In this document: positions 50,057 to 58,497 of the stretch, piece by piece | Position numbering within the stretch: the stretch's first letter is position 1 | How the letters are laid out: each line of letters opens with the position of its first letter | Origin: JAHJFW01 sp964595075 | GTDB taxonomy: Bacteria > Patescibacteriota > Patescibacteriia > 2-12-FULL-60-25 | Assembly: GCA_964595075.1 (NCBI GenBank) | Contig: CAZQNT010000001.1 | Span: 40,897 to 104,896 of the forward strand | Length of the DNA: 64,000 bases | Direction: 5' to 3' | Translations under genes and position numbers: made by a program | The notes under the pieces: generated by a model | Told to the model about the DNA's origin: nothing | Database searches by the model: none | What the model saw: only the letters and a program-made list of their open reading frames with translations

Positions 50057-50105
50057 TGATGCGTTTCAGGCGGCGGAAAGGTTTTGAAATGAACATTTAT
50101 CTTTT

Positions 50106-50137
50106 ACACAAAAATGGCCTATAGGCAGTTTTTGTGT
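50106..50137. repeat. Palindrome 3 with GCCTATAGGC core
   Basis: A 32-bp palindrome with arms ACACAAAAA / TTTTTGTGT, a T-G wobble, one mismatch and the same GCCTATAGGC core. It lies just before the toxin-antitoxin promoter. Aside from these elements, 49798-50221 has no gene. Confidence 0.75.
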
Positions 50138-50161
50138 GCGCATGTTATCCACTTAAAGTGT

Positions 50162-50191
50162 TTGACGCGGACTAGTTTTGTAGTTTATGAT
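50162..50191 (+). promoter_or_regulatory. Promoter of the toxin-antitoxin pair with possible operator
   Basis: TTGACG (50162-50167), 18-nt spacer, TATGAT (50186-50191). Downstream, TGTGTGGA and TCCATACACA (about 50193-50222) form an imperfect inverted repeat that the RHH antitoxin could bind. Confidence 0.45.
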
Positions 50192-50221
50192 TTGTGTGGA
50201 ATCAATATGTAATCCATACAC

Positions 50222-50476
50222 ATGACCGTTATCAACTTTGCTGTTCCTAAAACGCTCGAGAAGCGCATCGATAAGACCATAAGAGAAAAAGGTTTTGCCA
50301 GCAAAGCCGAATTTTTTAGATTTGCCGCTGTGCACTTTTTGGATGTTGTCCAAAGACCTATCGTATCGGAAGATGATCGTTTTTCGTTTTTGACCAAAGC
50401 GTTGCGAAGGGAAGTTGCCAAAAAGTACAAAGGAAAAAATATTCCAAGCATAACGAAACAATTGGCTGACGTGTAG
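50222..50476 (+). CDS. Ribbon-helix-helix (CopG/ParD-like) antitoxin
   Basis: 84 residues. 'TVINFAVPKTLEKRIDKTIREKGFASKAEFFRFAAVHFL' is a beta-strand then two-helix RHH DNA-binding domain; the rest is a basic tail that would bind the toxin. It lies 8 nt ahead of a RelE-like gene, the usual order for antitoxin-toxin pairs, and probably represses its own promoter. Confidence 0.78.
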   Translation: MTVINFAVPKTLEKRIDKTIREKGFASKAEFFRFAAVHFLDVVQRPIVSEDDRFSFLTKALRREVAKKYKGKNIPSITKQLADV

Positions 50477-50484
50477 TTTTTTGT

Positions 50485-50820
50485 ATGTATCAGCCGATCG
50501 TTCTTGCGTATTTCAAACGTCAATTAAAACAATACGTAAAAAAACACCGCGATCTTAAAGACGCCGTGATAGGGGCACTGACCAATTTTGATAAACGACA
50601 AAACGTAAATCTTGGCGGAAACATTTATAAAGTTCGTGTAAAGATCGAAAGTCTTCCAAAGGGTAAAAGCAAGTCATTCCGTTTGATTGTTCTCGTACTT
50701 GAGACGGAGAGCTTCCTTGTTCCAATTACAGTCTACTTTAAAAGCGAAGAAAGTTCACTTTCAAAAAAGGAGATCAACGATCACCTGCAAAACGTTCTTT
50801 TTGAGTTACGGACTGGCTAG
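50485..50820 (+). CDS. RelE/HigB-like toxin
   Basis: 111 residues, size and charge of RelE-superfamily mRNA interferases: basic N-terminal helices 'YFKRQLKQYVKKHRDLKDAVIGAL', 'LGGNIYKVRVKIESLPKGKSKSFRLIVLVL' (core beta-sheet) and 'YFKSEESSLSKKEINDHL'. Catalytic residues cannot be fixed with certainty. The pairing with an RHH antitoxin supports the call. Confidence 0.7.
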   Translation: MYQPIVLAYFKRQLKQYVKKHRDLKDAVIGALTNFDKRQNVNLGGNIYKVRVKIESLPKGKSKSFRLIVLVLETESFLVPITVYFKSEESSLSKKEINDHLQNVLFELRTG

Positions 50821-50880
50821 TATGGATAACGTGTCGAGGCGCCCCTACAAAAAATCCTGGTTTTCGCGTAAGGTATCAGG

Positions 50881-51564
50881 GTGAAAACTATAGCGGTTAT
50901 TCCAGCGTTTCAAGAGGTTGGCCGGATTGCGCAGACCGTCGGTTCGGTTTTGCCGTTTGTGAACGGTGTTGTTGTGGTTGACGACGGGTCTAGTGATGAT
51001 ACTGCGGAGGAGGCGAAAAAGACCGGAGTCGCCGTGGTTTGTCATCGTGTTAATCGCGGTCAGGGCGCGGCGCTTAGGACTGGGACGGAGGCGGCTTTGA
51101 GGCTTGGAGCGGACGCGATAGTGCACATCGACGCGGATGGGCAGCATGATCCGAGCTCTATTCCTAATCTGTTATCTCCGATTTTCGCGAACGAAGCGGA
51201 TGTCGTATTTGGTTCGCGGTTTCTCGGTGTGGAATCCGTTGGAATGCCTTTGTCGCGTCGTATATTATTGCACGCTGCGCGGACGTTCAATGCGTTCGTG
51301 ATAGGTATTCCACGCAGTATGACCGATCCTCAGTCCGGTTATCGCGTGTTTTCCTCGCGCGCCGCAAGGGCGGTTGATTTTCGACATGATCGTATGGCGC
51401 ATTGTTCAGAAATACTTCGGCTTGTGACGCGATCCGATTTGCGCTGGCGCGAAGTTCCGGTCCGCGTACACTACTCAAAAGAGTCGCTAGAAAAAGGTCA
51501 GAAGCCGTGGGATGCCGCAAGCATCGCGTGGCAGCTTTTTTTGGGAGCGTTAATGGGAAGATAA
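50881..51564 (+). CDS. Polyprenyl-phosphate mannosyltransferase-like GT2
   Basis: 227 residues, GTG start. 'VIPAFQEVGRIAQTVGSVL', 'VVVDDGSSDDTAEEA', 'IVHIDADGQHDPSSIPNLL' (DxD region) and 'VFGSRFL' are DPM1/GT2 hallmarks; no membrane helices at the C-terminus. It makes a polyprenyl-phosphate hexose. The DUF2304 gene follows 3 nt later, a common pairing in such clusters. Confidence 0.85.
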   Translation: MKTIAVIPAFQEVGRIAQTVGSVLPFVNGVVVVDDGSSDDTAEEAKKTGVAVVCHRVNRGQGAALRTGTEAALRLGADAIVHIDADGQHDPSSIPNLLSPIFANEADVVFGSRFLGVESVGMPLSRRILLHAARTFNAFVIGIPRSMTDPQSGYRVFSSRAARAVDFRHDRMAHCSEILRLVTRSDLRWREVPVRVHYSKESLEKGQKPWDAASIAWQLFLGALMGR

Positions 51565-51567
51565 AAT

Positions 51568-51903
51568 ATGCTGATTCAATATATCCTCATCTTTATCGTC
51601 GCGCTCGCGTTCATAACAACATGGCGGCGCGTTATGCAAAATGTTATCCGCGTTTCCGAGGCGATCGGGTGGTCTATCGTCTGGATAGGCGCCGGTATCG
51701 TTATTTTGCTGCCGGACGTTTCGACTAGATTCGCGAATTTTCTCGGCGTTGGCCGCGGTTCGGATCTAGTAATATACGCATCAGTCGTCGCGCTGTTTAT
51801 TCTTGTATTCAAACTATTCCTAAAACACGAATCGCTAGAAAGAAAATTAACCGATATCGTCCGCCACGACGCCCTTCGCGATTTGGAAAAACCAAATGAA
51901 TAA
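51568..51903 (+). CDS. DUF2304 membrane protein
   Basis: 111 residues with three hydrophobic helices and a charged C-terminal tail; 'GWSIVWIGAGIVILLPDVSTRFANFLGVGRGSDLVIYASV' matches DUF2304 proteins, which nearly always adjoin DPM-like GT2 genes. The role is unknown, possibly helping the GT2 at the membrane or flipping its product. Overlaps the next gene by 8 nt. Confidence 0.85.
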   Translation: MLIQYILIFIVALAFITTWRRVMQNVIRVSEAIGWSIVWIGAGIVILLPDVSTRFANFLGVGRGSDLVIYASVVALFILVFKLFLKHESLERKLTDIVRHDALRDLEKPNE

Positions 51904-53011
51904 CCTTTCCGCTACACACTACCTACTACTCACTACCGACTTCCCCACTGTAGATGTTATCGTCGTCCTCTGGCACAGCCGCCCTTATCTTTCGGATTTG
52001 TTCGATGGGTTGGAGCGGTTGGATTATCCACGCGAAAAGTGGGCAATTCATATTGTTGATAATTCTCCAGGCGACGGATCGTTAGCTGAAGCACGTAGAC
52101 TTGCGACGGAACGAGTTGGTCGATTGCCGGAGGTTTTATTTCACGAGCCGGGATCTAATACCGGTTTCGCCGGCGGGAACAATCTCGCAATACGAAAGGC
52201 GATGGAACGTAATCGAGATTACGTCTATCTTCTTAACCACGATGCTGTGTTTGAATCCACGGCTCTAAAAGAGGCGATAGCGGTCGCTGAAACTGATAAG
52301 AATATCGGATCCGTCCAGTCTCTGTTAGTTTTGATGCAATCTCCGGATGAAGTGAATTCTCGAGGAAATGCGATACAATTTCTTGGTTTTGGATATTGCG
52401 CCGGTTATCACGAAAAACGGGACGCCATCTCACTCGAACCGTCTCGAATCGCCTATGCTTCCGGAGCAGGTGTATTATATCCGCTTCGTGTATTGAGAGA
52501 AGTCGGTTTATTTGACGAGACGCTTTTTGCGTATCATGAAGATTTGGATTTGGGTTGGCGGATGCTCATCGCAGGATATCGCAATTTGCTCGCGCCAAAG
52601 AGCGTAGTGCGCCATAAGTACGAATTTTCACGGTCTATTTCCAAGTGGTATTGGATGGAAAGGAATCGCTTGATAGTCGTATATAAGAATTACCGTTTAC
52701 CAACCATTATCCTGCTATTGCCTATCTTGATAGCGACAGAGTTTGCGATTTTGGCTTTTGCGATTTCCGGCGGTTGGTGGAAGGAAAAACTTCGCGCAAT
52801 GGCTTGGTTTTTACGTCCGGCATCTTGGACGTATCTGATTCGTTCGCGGCGAGAGATTTCGCGGAGCCGCAAGATTCCGGATTCAATCGTGTTATCGCAC
52901 TTCACGCCATTTATTGCATATCAGGAGTTTGAAAAGGATATCGTGAAACAATTTGCAAACCCGTTTTGGGCGATCACATACCGGTTGTTGCTAATGATGG
53001 TTAAATGGTAG
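51896..53011 (+). CDS. GT2-family glycosyltransferase (rhamnosyltransferase-like)
   Basis: 371 residues. The GT-A domain shows 'VDVIVVLWHSRPYLSDLFDGL', 'IHIVDNSPGDGSL', 'NTGFAGGNNLAIRKAM' and 'VYLLNHDAVF' (the DxD-equivalent HDA). 'GLFDETLFAYHEDLDLGWRM' contains the catalytic ED motif. Hydrophobic helices around 275-300 follow. This is the WbbL/rhamnosyltransferase-type architecture; donor is not certain. First ~18 residues look like non-conserved extension; the GTA fold begins at 'TVDVI'. Confidence 0.85.
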   Translation: MNNLSATHYLLLTTDFPTVDVIVVLWHSRPYLSDLFDGLERLDYPREKWAIHIVDNSPGDGSLAEARRLATERVGRLPEVLFHEPGSNTGFAGGNNLAIRKAMERNRDYVYLLNHDAVFESTALKEAIAVAETDKNIGSVQSLLVLMQSPDEVNSRGNAIQFLGFGYCAGYHEKRDAISLEPSRIAYASGAGVLYPLRVLREVGLFDETLFAYHEDLDLGWRMLIAGYRNLLAPKSVVRHKYEFSRSISKWYWMERNRLIVVYKNYRLPTIILLLPILIATEFAILAFAISGGWWKEKLRAMAWFLRPASWTYLIRSRREISRSRKIPDSIVLSHFTPFIAYQEFEKDIVKQFANPFWAITYRLLLMMVKW

Positions 53012-53020
53012 GGGATACGT

Positions 53021-54070
53021 ATGAGGATTATTCATATTTCTTGCATAGCGCCTCCGGAGATCGGCGGGATTGGGCGAATGGCCGCTGCGGAAGTGGAGTC
53101 GCTGGTTAAAAACGGCATTGACGCACATTGTGCTTCATTGACCACGCACGCCGGTTTTCGTCTTGGAAACGCAGGATTCATTTACGCTCTTGATCATATT
53201 GTTCAGAACGCTGATATCGTCCACCTTCACTATCCATTTTTTGGCACTGCGAAGCTTATTGCTGGCATGAAACGGAAAGGAAAGATAAAGAAGCTTGTGA
53301 TTACCTTGCATATGGATGCTGTGGCAACTGGCGTGAAAGGATTTGTTTTCAAGATACATCGACGATTGTTTCAACGAAGCGTGTTGGATGCCGCGGATGT
53401 TTTGATTGCGTCTTCTTCCGATTACGCGCGGCACTCGTCATTCGCGCCTTGGATCGATCGAATAATCGAACTGCCTTTCGGCGTGGACGAACAGCGATTC
53501 GTTCCGTCGGTTAACCGCGACGCGTCTCGTCCGTTCACCGCTTTATTCGTGGGCGGAATGGATCGCGCGCACGCCTTCAAAGGAATTAAGGTTTTACTTG
53601 AAGCGATCTCTTGTGTTCCGAATATAAATGTAAAGCTGGTCGGTGACGGAGATCTTCGTTCGTCATACGAATCGCTCGCGAGCCGCCTCTCCATTTCAGA
53701 TCGAGTCTCGTTTCTTGGGAAACTTTCTTCTGATGATCTCCAGGCCGCATATCAATCTTCCGACGTTCTGGTTTTACCGTCGCTTTCAGGAGCGGAAGCA
53801 TTCGGCTTGGTCGCTCTTGAAGCGCAGAGCTCCGGAGTTCCTGTTATCGCATCGGATTTACCAGGAGTTCGGACCGTGGTAGCGAATGAAGAATCCGGGT
53901 TACTTGTTCCTGCCGGAGACGTGGATGCGTTAGCAGCGGCGATTAAGAGAATGGAAAGTGACAAAGAATTGCGCGCAAACATGGGAAAAGCCGGCCGTTT
54001 GCGCGTTCTCAATCGTTTTACTTGGAGTCGTCACGTAGAGAGGCTTTTGGATATTTATCGGTCACTTTAG
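53021..54070 (+). CDS. GT4-family glycosyltransferase
   Basis: 349 residues. N-terminal 'ISCIAPPEIGGIGRMAAAEV' provides the acceptor loop; the C-terminal domain has 'ALFVGGMDRAHAFKGIKVLLEAI', 'VKLVGDGDLRSSYE' and 'PSLSGAEAFGLVALEAQSSGVPVIASDLPG' (EX7E). Cytoplasmic sugar transferase of unknown linkage. 9 nt after the GT2 gene, 6 nt before another GT4. Confidence 0.88.
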   Translation: MRIIHISCIAPPEIGGIGRMAAAEVESLVKNGIDAHCASLTTHAGFRLGNAGFIYALDHIVQNADIVHLHYPFFGTAKLIAGMKRKGKIKKLVITLHMDAVATGVKGFVFKIHRRLFQRSVLDAADVLIASSSDYARHSSFAPWIDRIIELPFGVDEQRFVPSVNRDASRPFTALFVGGMDRAHAFKGIKVLLEAISCVPNINVKLVGDGDLRSSYESLASRLSISDRVSFLGKLSSDDLQAAYQSSDVLVLPSLSGAEAFGLVALEAQSSGVPVIASDLPGVRTVVANEESGLLVPAGDVDALAAAIKRMESDKELRANMGKAGRLRVLNRFTWSRHVERLLDIYRSL

Positions 54071-54076
54071 ATAGAT

Positions 54077-55198
54077 ATGAGACTAGCTGTTTTAACCAAC
54101 GACTATCCTCCAAATCCGCGCGGCGGCGGTGGAATTATCGCTGAGCAATACGTAAGATCTCTTCAATCTCGCGGACACGAGGTAAGGGTTTGGAAATGTT
54201 CCGACGTTCAACGTCGGAGTATTCTTGCGCGATTAGTCGTCCATCTACGAGACTTGTTTGCGAACTCCAAGCTGGTAAGGGAAATTCTTGAAATAAAACC
54301 GGATTTGCTTTTGACTCACAATTTAACGGGTTGCGGATTCGGTACGCCAAAGGCGATACAGAGGACGGGTATCCCTTGGGTGCACATGTTACATGATGTG
54401 CAGCTCGTCGATCCATCTGGGCAGATCGTACAAGGAGAATCCCACGAGACGTTGCGTCGGCTTTGGCGATTTTTTTGGTCGCGTCTCCGCCGCATTGCGT
54501 TCGGAAAACCGACAGCGTTTTTTTCTCCAACAAAGTGGCTTTTGGATTTTCACCGCAAGTATGGTTTTTTCCTTGATGGAAAAGCGGCTGTCATTCCAAA
54601 CCTGCTTCCTACCGTCGGCCGCGCATCCGGAGAGGGCGGGACAAGCCCGCCCCTACACCGCACCAATCTCTTATACGTCGGACGTCTCTCGAAAGACAAG
54701 GGAGTGGATTTGCTCATCGCGGCTTGGAAGGGTCTTGGCAAGGATCGTCCTATCCTACATATCGTCGGTGTCGGCGAATTGGAAAAGGATATTGAATCAA
54801 TTTCGGATTCATTGCTTGTTAAACACTGGCATCTCTCGCATGACGAGGTTTTATCCCTGATGCGTAAATGCGGCACGGTGATCGTTCCTTCCCGCGTATG
54901 GGAAAACCAGCCAACCGTTATCTTGGAAGCGTTATCGCAAGGATGTCGCGTAATAGCTTCCGACGTTGGGGGGATCCCGGAAACGCTCGGCAACGCAGGG
55001 TTGTTATTTCCGGCAGGAGACATCTCGGCTCTACAAGAACTTCTCAAGCGGACAATCGGCAGCGAACGATCCGCGGAAGAAATCGAGGTGGCTCACAATT
55101 TGATAGCGCGTCATCGCGCGGACGAGGCGGCGGACGTACTCGAAGCGTTTTTGAGATCGAATTTGAATACTCGCAATTTCCATCCTTCTTCGGTTTGA
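54077..55198 (+). CDS. GT4-family glycosyltransferase containing a repeat-derived insert
   Basis: 373 residues. 'LTNDYPPNPRGGGGIIAEQYV' at the start, 'LLYVGRLSKDKGVDLLIAAW' and 'VPSRVWENQPTVILEALSQGCRVIASDVGGIPE' at the donor site. Residues ~186-194 ('EGGTSPPLH') come from a copy of the GTAGGGGCG repeat (54632-54656), inserted in frame in the inter-domain linker, so the enzyme may still work. Overlaps the convergent 55111 gene by 88 nt at the 3' end. Confidence 0.85.
   Translation: MRLAVLTNDYPPNPRGGGGIIAEQYVRSLQSRGHEVRVWKCSDVQRRSILARLVVHLRDLFANSKLVREILEIKPDLLLTHNLTGCGFGTPKAIQRTGIPWVHMLHDVQLVDPSGQIVQGESHETLRRLWRFFWSRLRRIAFGKPTAFFSPTKWLLDFHRKYGFFLDGKAAVIPNLLPTVGRASGEGGTSPPLHRTNLLYVGRLSKDKGVDLLIAAWKGLGKDRPILHIVGVGELEKDIESISDSLLVKHWHLSHDEVLSLMRKCGTVIVPSRVWENQPTVILEALSQGCRVIASDVGGIPETLGNAGLLFPAGDISALQELLKRTIGSERSAEEIEVAHNLIARHRADEAADVLEAFLRSNLNTRNFHPSSV
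54632..54656. repeat. Copy of the GTAGGGGCG repeat inside a GT4 gene
   Basis: 25-26 nt identical to part of the 59837-59892 element: a GGGCGGG / CCCGCCC hairpin then CCTAC. It keeps the reading frame. Confidence 0.85.
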
Positions 55199-57348
55199 GG
55201 CGGAACGCTCCAGTCCTTATCCGTTACAGCGCGGAGCGATTCCGCGACTTGCGCCGCCTTCCACCAATAGGAGTTAAGTACAACGTAAACGATATCAGTT
55301 CCACCAAGTTTGGCAGCGTCTTTAGCGGTATCTCGCGACGGCTCGCCATAGGTCATTCGTAAGAACGTCTCGTATAGCGGACCTCCTGTTGGGATAGGAT
55401 AGAAGAATACATCGCCGTCGTTTGTTGTTGCGTATCTTTTGAATCCTAATAGATCAACTGCCGCGGCGGACACACTTTGATTCGCCAAAACTGTGTATGG
55501 TTTTCCGTCCGCATCGTATTCGATAAGTTTTACGGCTTCCTGATCCGCGGCGCCGGTGCTCCAACCGCGTCCAGTCACAAGCGCGTCATGGCGAGGGAGC
55601 GCGTTGTAGGAAAGCGCAGTTCCGATCGAGACGGCAAATGCCAATAAGACAAAAGAATAGAAACGCGGCGCGCGTTTAAGGCGCTCGAAGAAAATCGTTA
55701 ATCCCGAAATGGCGGCTGGGATGATGCAGAATAAGGCGATCGTATTCAAGCGGTTCGCGTAATTTCCACGTTCGTAGTCGATTAGGAATGTAAAATCTCC
55801 GGTTGATTTCAGAGCGGTCGCGGCGACCCAAAGACAGAGTGAAGATCCGATAAATACTAGCGAGGAACGGTTTTTTCTTACGCCAATACAAGCGAGCGCC
55901 AGAAGTATCAGCGGAACCAATTTATCCACCATGCTTGCCCAGGCGGGCCAAAGCACGAAGCGATTTCCTATCCAAGGAGAGAAAGCTTGAAGCCGCAAGA
56001 GCCACGGTTCAGGTTTGAGAATGCTATTCAGATTCCATGAGATCGGCGTTCCTCCTTTTAAGCTCATTATGTAGAAAAGAGCAGGAATAGAGATAGCCGA
56101 TAGAAGGACGAATATGGCGGCAGCGATTCGAACAAATACGCTTCGTCCGTGAGTCGCGGCGATTGATGCGATAACGACGAGTCCGATTGGAATTCCGGCA
56201 AGAGGATGGGTTGCGGCAGCCCAACCCGCCAAAATAATTGGCGCCATCGGGTTGACCACGCGTTCTTGTACGCCGAGGCATAGGATGAGGGCCGAAAGCC
56301 CGAGAACGTAGGAAAGACCCTGCGGTGTCGTTGCTATGAATGCGTTGAGTGGGAGAAGTATAAAGATTAGAAAGGGGAACGAACGTAGCGGAATTTTGTT
56401 CGCCTTGGCTGCGGAACTCGCTTCGCTCAAACAGTCCTCGCCTTCGGACGAACAAAATTTCGCTACGTTCGTTTTTTTTGGGAGAAGGGAAATGTAAATA
56501 CAAAGAGGTAATAATATTGATGCCGCTATTGGGACTAGCCAGCGGTCTATCGTGGCTATCGGGATTTCTGAGAGGCGCGCGAGCCATGTCGTGAAGACGT
56601 ATTGGCCGATGTAATAAAACGGCATTGGTTGAAGCGTGCCTGTCTGCAGAATTATTTTTTCGCTTGCTATGTGAAGAAAACCATCGAAACCGTATCCGAT
56701 GCGATAGAGCAGGGGAGTGATAGTCGTTGTTGCGGCGATGGCGACTGCGGAAAGTATGGCGGTAAGGCGCGATGATTTGATTAGGGTCGCGGAAAGTATT
56801 ACCGCGGTCCATATGAGAGCGATGGCAGACAGCGTTCCGTTTTGCAGTAACGGCCACGGTGTTCTAATGCTCTCTACCGTTGCCGCGTTATGAGCCGCGC
56901 GTAATACGAATCCGAATCCTGCGCCGGCAATGCAAATACTCATAAGCGCAGCAAGGCGTTGCCGCATTGTCATTTTTTTGTATTTTTTTTCCGTGCGCTC
57001 GTCTACGGTTGTTTCTAGCGGCTTGAAACAAAAAAGAATTTGCGTAACTATTATACCTGCCAGTAAACCGGCTGCGTCGCTAGTTGATCCAAGCTGTCTA
57101 GCGGAGTAGTACCATGCTGTTTGAGCGATGCTTTGTATTGCGAGAAATAACGTGACACCGAGCGCAAATTGCGAAAATCGGAAATGTTTGCCAAAAATAG
57201 CCCGCATCAATAAATAGCCATGGTATAGCAGTATAAACGCCGAAATGAACCAGGTTATTTCTGTTTTTTGACCGCCTATTGTTTGCATGAATAGGACGAC
57301 GGCGGCGCATAGCGCGCTCATTGCCAAATATCGCAGGCGTTCTATCAT
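55111..57348 (-). CDS. Large polytopic membrane protein, GT-C-type candidate
   Basis: 745 residues, roughly 14-16 hydrophobic segments followed by a soluble C-terminal region from about residue 590 ('EAVKLIEYDADGKPYTVLANQS', 'YFYPIPTGGPLYETF'-like). The early loop between helices includes 'YRIGYGFDGFLHIASEKIIL', with an Asp as in GT-C enzymes. No specific family can be assigned. Third protein of this layout in the window. It starts 35 nt from the divergent PgsA-like gene, and its end overlaps the GT4 gene. Confidence 0.6.
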   Translation of the reverse strand: MIERLRYLAMSALCAAVVLFMQTIGGQKTEITWFISAFILLYHGYLLMRAIFGKHFRFSQFALGVTLFLAIQSIAQTAWYYSARQLGSTSDAAGLLAGIIVTQILFCFKPLETTVDERTEKKYKKMTMRQRLAALMSICIAGAGFGFVLRAAHNAATVESIRTPWPLLQNGTLSAIALIWTAVILSATLIKSSRLTAILSAVAIAATTTITPLLYRIGYGFDGFLHIASEKIILQTGTLQPMPFYYIGQYVFTTWLARLSEIPIATIDRWLVPIAASILLPLCIYISLLPKKTNVAKFCSSEGEDCLSEASSAAKANKIPLRSFPFLIFILLPLNAFIATTPQGLSYVLGLSALILCLGVQERVVNPMAPIILAGWAAATHPLAGIPIGLVVIASIAATHGRSVFVRIAAAIFVLLSAISIPALFYIMSLKGGTPISWNLNSILKPEPWLLRLQAFSPWIGNRFVLWPAWASMVDKLVPLILLALACIGVRKNRSSLVFIGSSLCLWVAATALKSTGDFTFLIDYERGNYANRLNTIALFCIIPAAISGLTIFFERLKRAPRFYSFVLLAFAVSIGTALSYNALPRHDALVTGRGWSTGAADQEAVKLIEYDADGKPYTVLANQSVSAAAVDLLGFKRYATTNDGDVFFYPIPTGGPLYETFLRMTYGEPSRDTAKDAAKLGGTDIVYVVLNSYWWKAAQVAESLRAVTDKDWSVPPQTEEGWKLRVFKFDLKNASSTSAASSAR

Positions 57349-57358
57349 ATAGGAAGTT

Positions 57359-57368
57359 ATGGTAGCAT
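57359..57368 (+). promoter_or_regulatory. Extended -10 for the CDP-alcohol phosphatidyltransferase gene
   Basis: TGGTAGCAT with the hexamer at 57363-57368, 15 nt before the ATG. The same TGGTA-NNAT form appears before 26545, 47757 and 62252. Confidence 0.45.
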
Positions 57369-57383
57369 ATACTATCGGAATAT

Positions 57384-57971
57384 ATGGCAGAACTAATGAC
57401 GAACGACACGGTACGCATCTATCCGCACGATAGGTTGATGAATGCGTTGCTGGTTCGTTTCTTGCCTCATCAGCTACACCCGAATCATGTAACGTTGTTT
57501 AGATTTTTTTTGATCCCGTTCGTCGTTTGGTACGTATTAATCGAAGACTGGTCGGTCGCCGTGCCGCTTTTTATCTTCGCAGCTTTCACGGACGCGCTTG
57601 ACGGTTCTATTGCGCGGCTCCGAAAACAGATTACAGCTTGGGGTACGTTCGCGGATCCTGCGGCGGATAAGCTTCTAATCGGATCGGTCGTGGTTGTATT
57701 CGTGGCGCGGGAAGTCAATCCCACTTTCGCCTCCATAATAGTTTTTGCGGAAGTTCTCATATTGCTCACAGGTCTCATTCGAGGCAGAAAACGTCTCGTC
57801 GTCAGCGCGAACTGGGCAGGAAAACTTAAGATGCTTTTTCAGGTGATAGGCGTCACCATCCTACTAATCGCCAAATGGTCGGGATTAAGTCTTCTGGTCC
57901 CGTTTTCAATCGGAACACTAACTATTGCGATCGTGTTCGCGGTGGTTTCGCTGTTGACGTATAGTCTTTGA
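57384..57971 (+). CDS. CDP-alcohol phosphatidyltransferase
   Basis: 195 residues with four or five transmembrane helices. The signature 'DALDGSIARLRK' and downstream 'GTFADPAADKLL' match D-x2-D-G-x2-A-R-x8-G-x3-D-x3-D exactly. Closest in style to PgsA (phosphatidylglycerophosphate synthase), but other CDP-alcohol substrates are possible. Starts the envelope segment of the window. Confidence 0.85.
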   Translation: MAELMTNDTVRIYPHDRLMNALLVRFLPHQLHPNHVTLFRFFLIPFVVWYVLIEDWSVAVPLFIFAAFTDALDGSIARLRKQITAWGTFADPAADKLLIGSVVVVFVAREVNPTFASIIVFAEVLILLTGLIRGRKRLVVSANWAGKLKMLFQVIGVTILLIAKWSGLSLLVPFSIGTLTIAIVFAVVSLLTYSL

Positions 57972-58021
57972 TAGCCCCTAAATTCTTGCTCATCTGCGGC
58001 AATGTTGTTATTATTTTACAC

Positions 58022-58267
58022 ATGAAATCCGAGAAAGTTCTTACCTATACTATCGTATTTGATCCGGTGGAGAGTGGCGGGTACGTTGTTTCTGTTCCAA
58101 TGTTGCCGGGATGTCTTACGCAAGGCGGTACATTTGAGGAGGCCAAGCGAAATATCGAAGACGCAATTTCCGGTTACGTCGCCGTATTGAAAGAAGATGG
58201 TGACGAAATTCCGCAAGAGTTCGCGGATCCTGTTATCGCTCGAGTTACAACGCCAGACCCGGCTTGA
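58022..58267 (+). CDS. HicB-family antitoxin
   Basis: 81 residues: 'YTIVFDPVESGGYVVSVPMLPGCLTQGGTFEEAKRNIEDAI' is the HicB partial RNase-H fold signature. It lacks an obvious added DNA-binding domain. ATG 58022 is chosen; the longer frame to 57968 has no support. Its TGA overlaps the start of the HicA-like gene. Confidence 0.85.
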   Translation: MKSEKVLTYTIVFDPVESGGYVVSVPMLPGCLTQGGTFEEAKRNIEDAISGYVAVLKEDGDEIPQEFADPVIARVTTPDPA

Positions 58268-58497
58268 TTATGAGCGATCGATTGCCGCAGGTTACTTCGC
58301 GGGAATTGATCCGAATTCTTGAGAAGCGCGGTTTTATAATTCGTCGTATAACCGGTGGATATATAGTTTTACGCCACGGTCAAACAAAACGCATGGCTGT
58401 TGTTCCGTCGCATCCCGGAGATATTCAGCGCGGACTCGTATTTGGAATTTTGAAGCAAGCCGGAATTGGCATAGACGATTTAAGAAAAGATTTATGA
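58264..58497 (+). CDS. HicA-family toxin with altered catalytic position
   Basis: 77 residues: 'TSRELIRILEKRGFIIRRITGGYIVLRH' then 'VVPSHPGDIQRGLVFGILKQAGI' match HicA (YcfA-like dsRBD fold). In active HicA the first strand carries GSxH with a catalytic His; here the aligned place reads GGY, so the His appears to be Tyr. The toxin may be weak or inactive. ATG or the Met three codons on is the start. Confidence 0.8.
   Translation: MIMSDRLPQVTSRELIRILEKRGFIIRRITGGYIVLRHGQTKRMAVVPSHPGDIQRGLVFGILKQAGIGIDDLRKDL

Noticed and set aside
49831..50137. Possible CRISPR array
   Set aside because: The three palindromes share only a 10-bp core, and spacing is irregular (about 180 and 80 nt); no cas gene is near.
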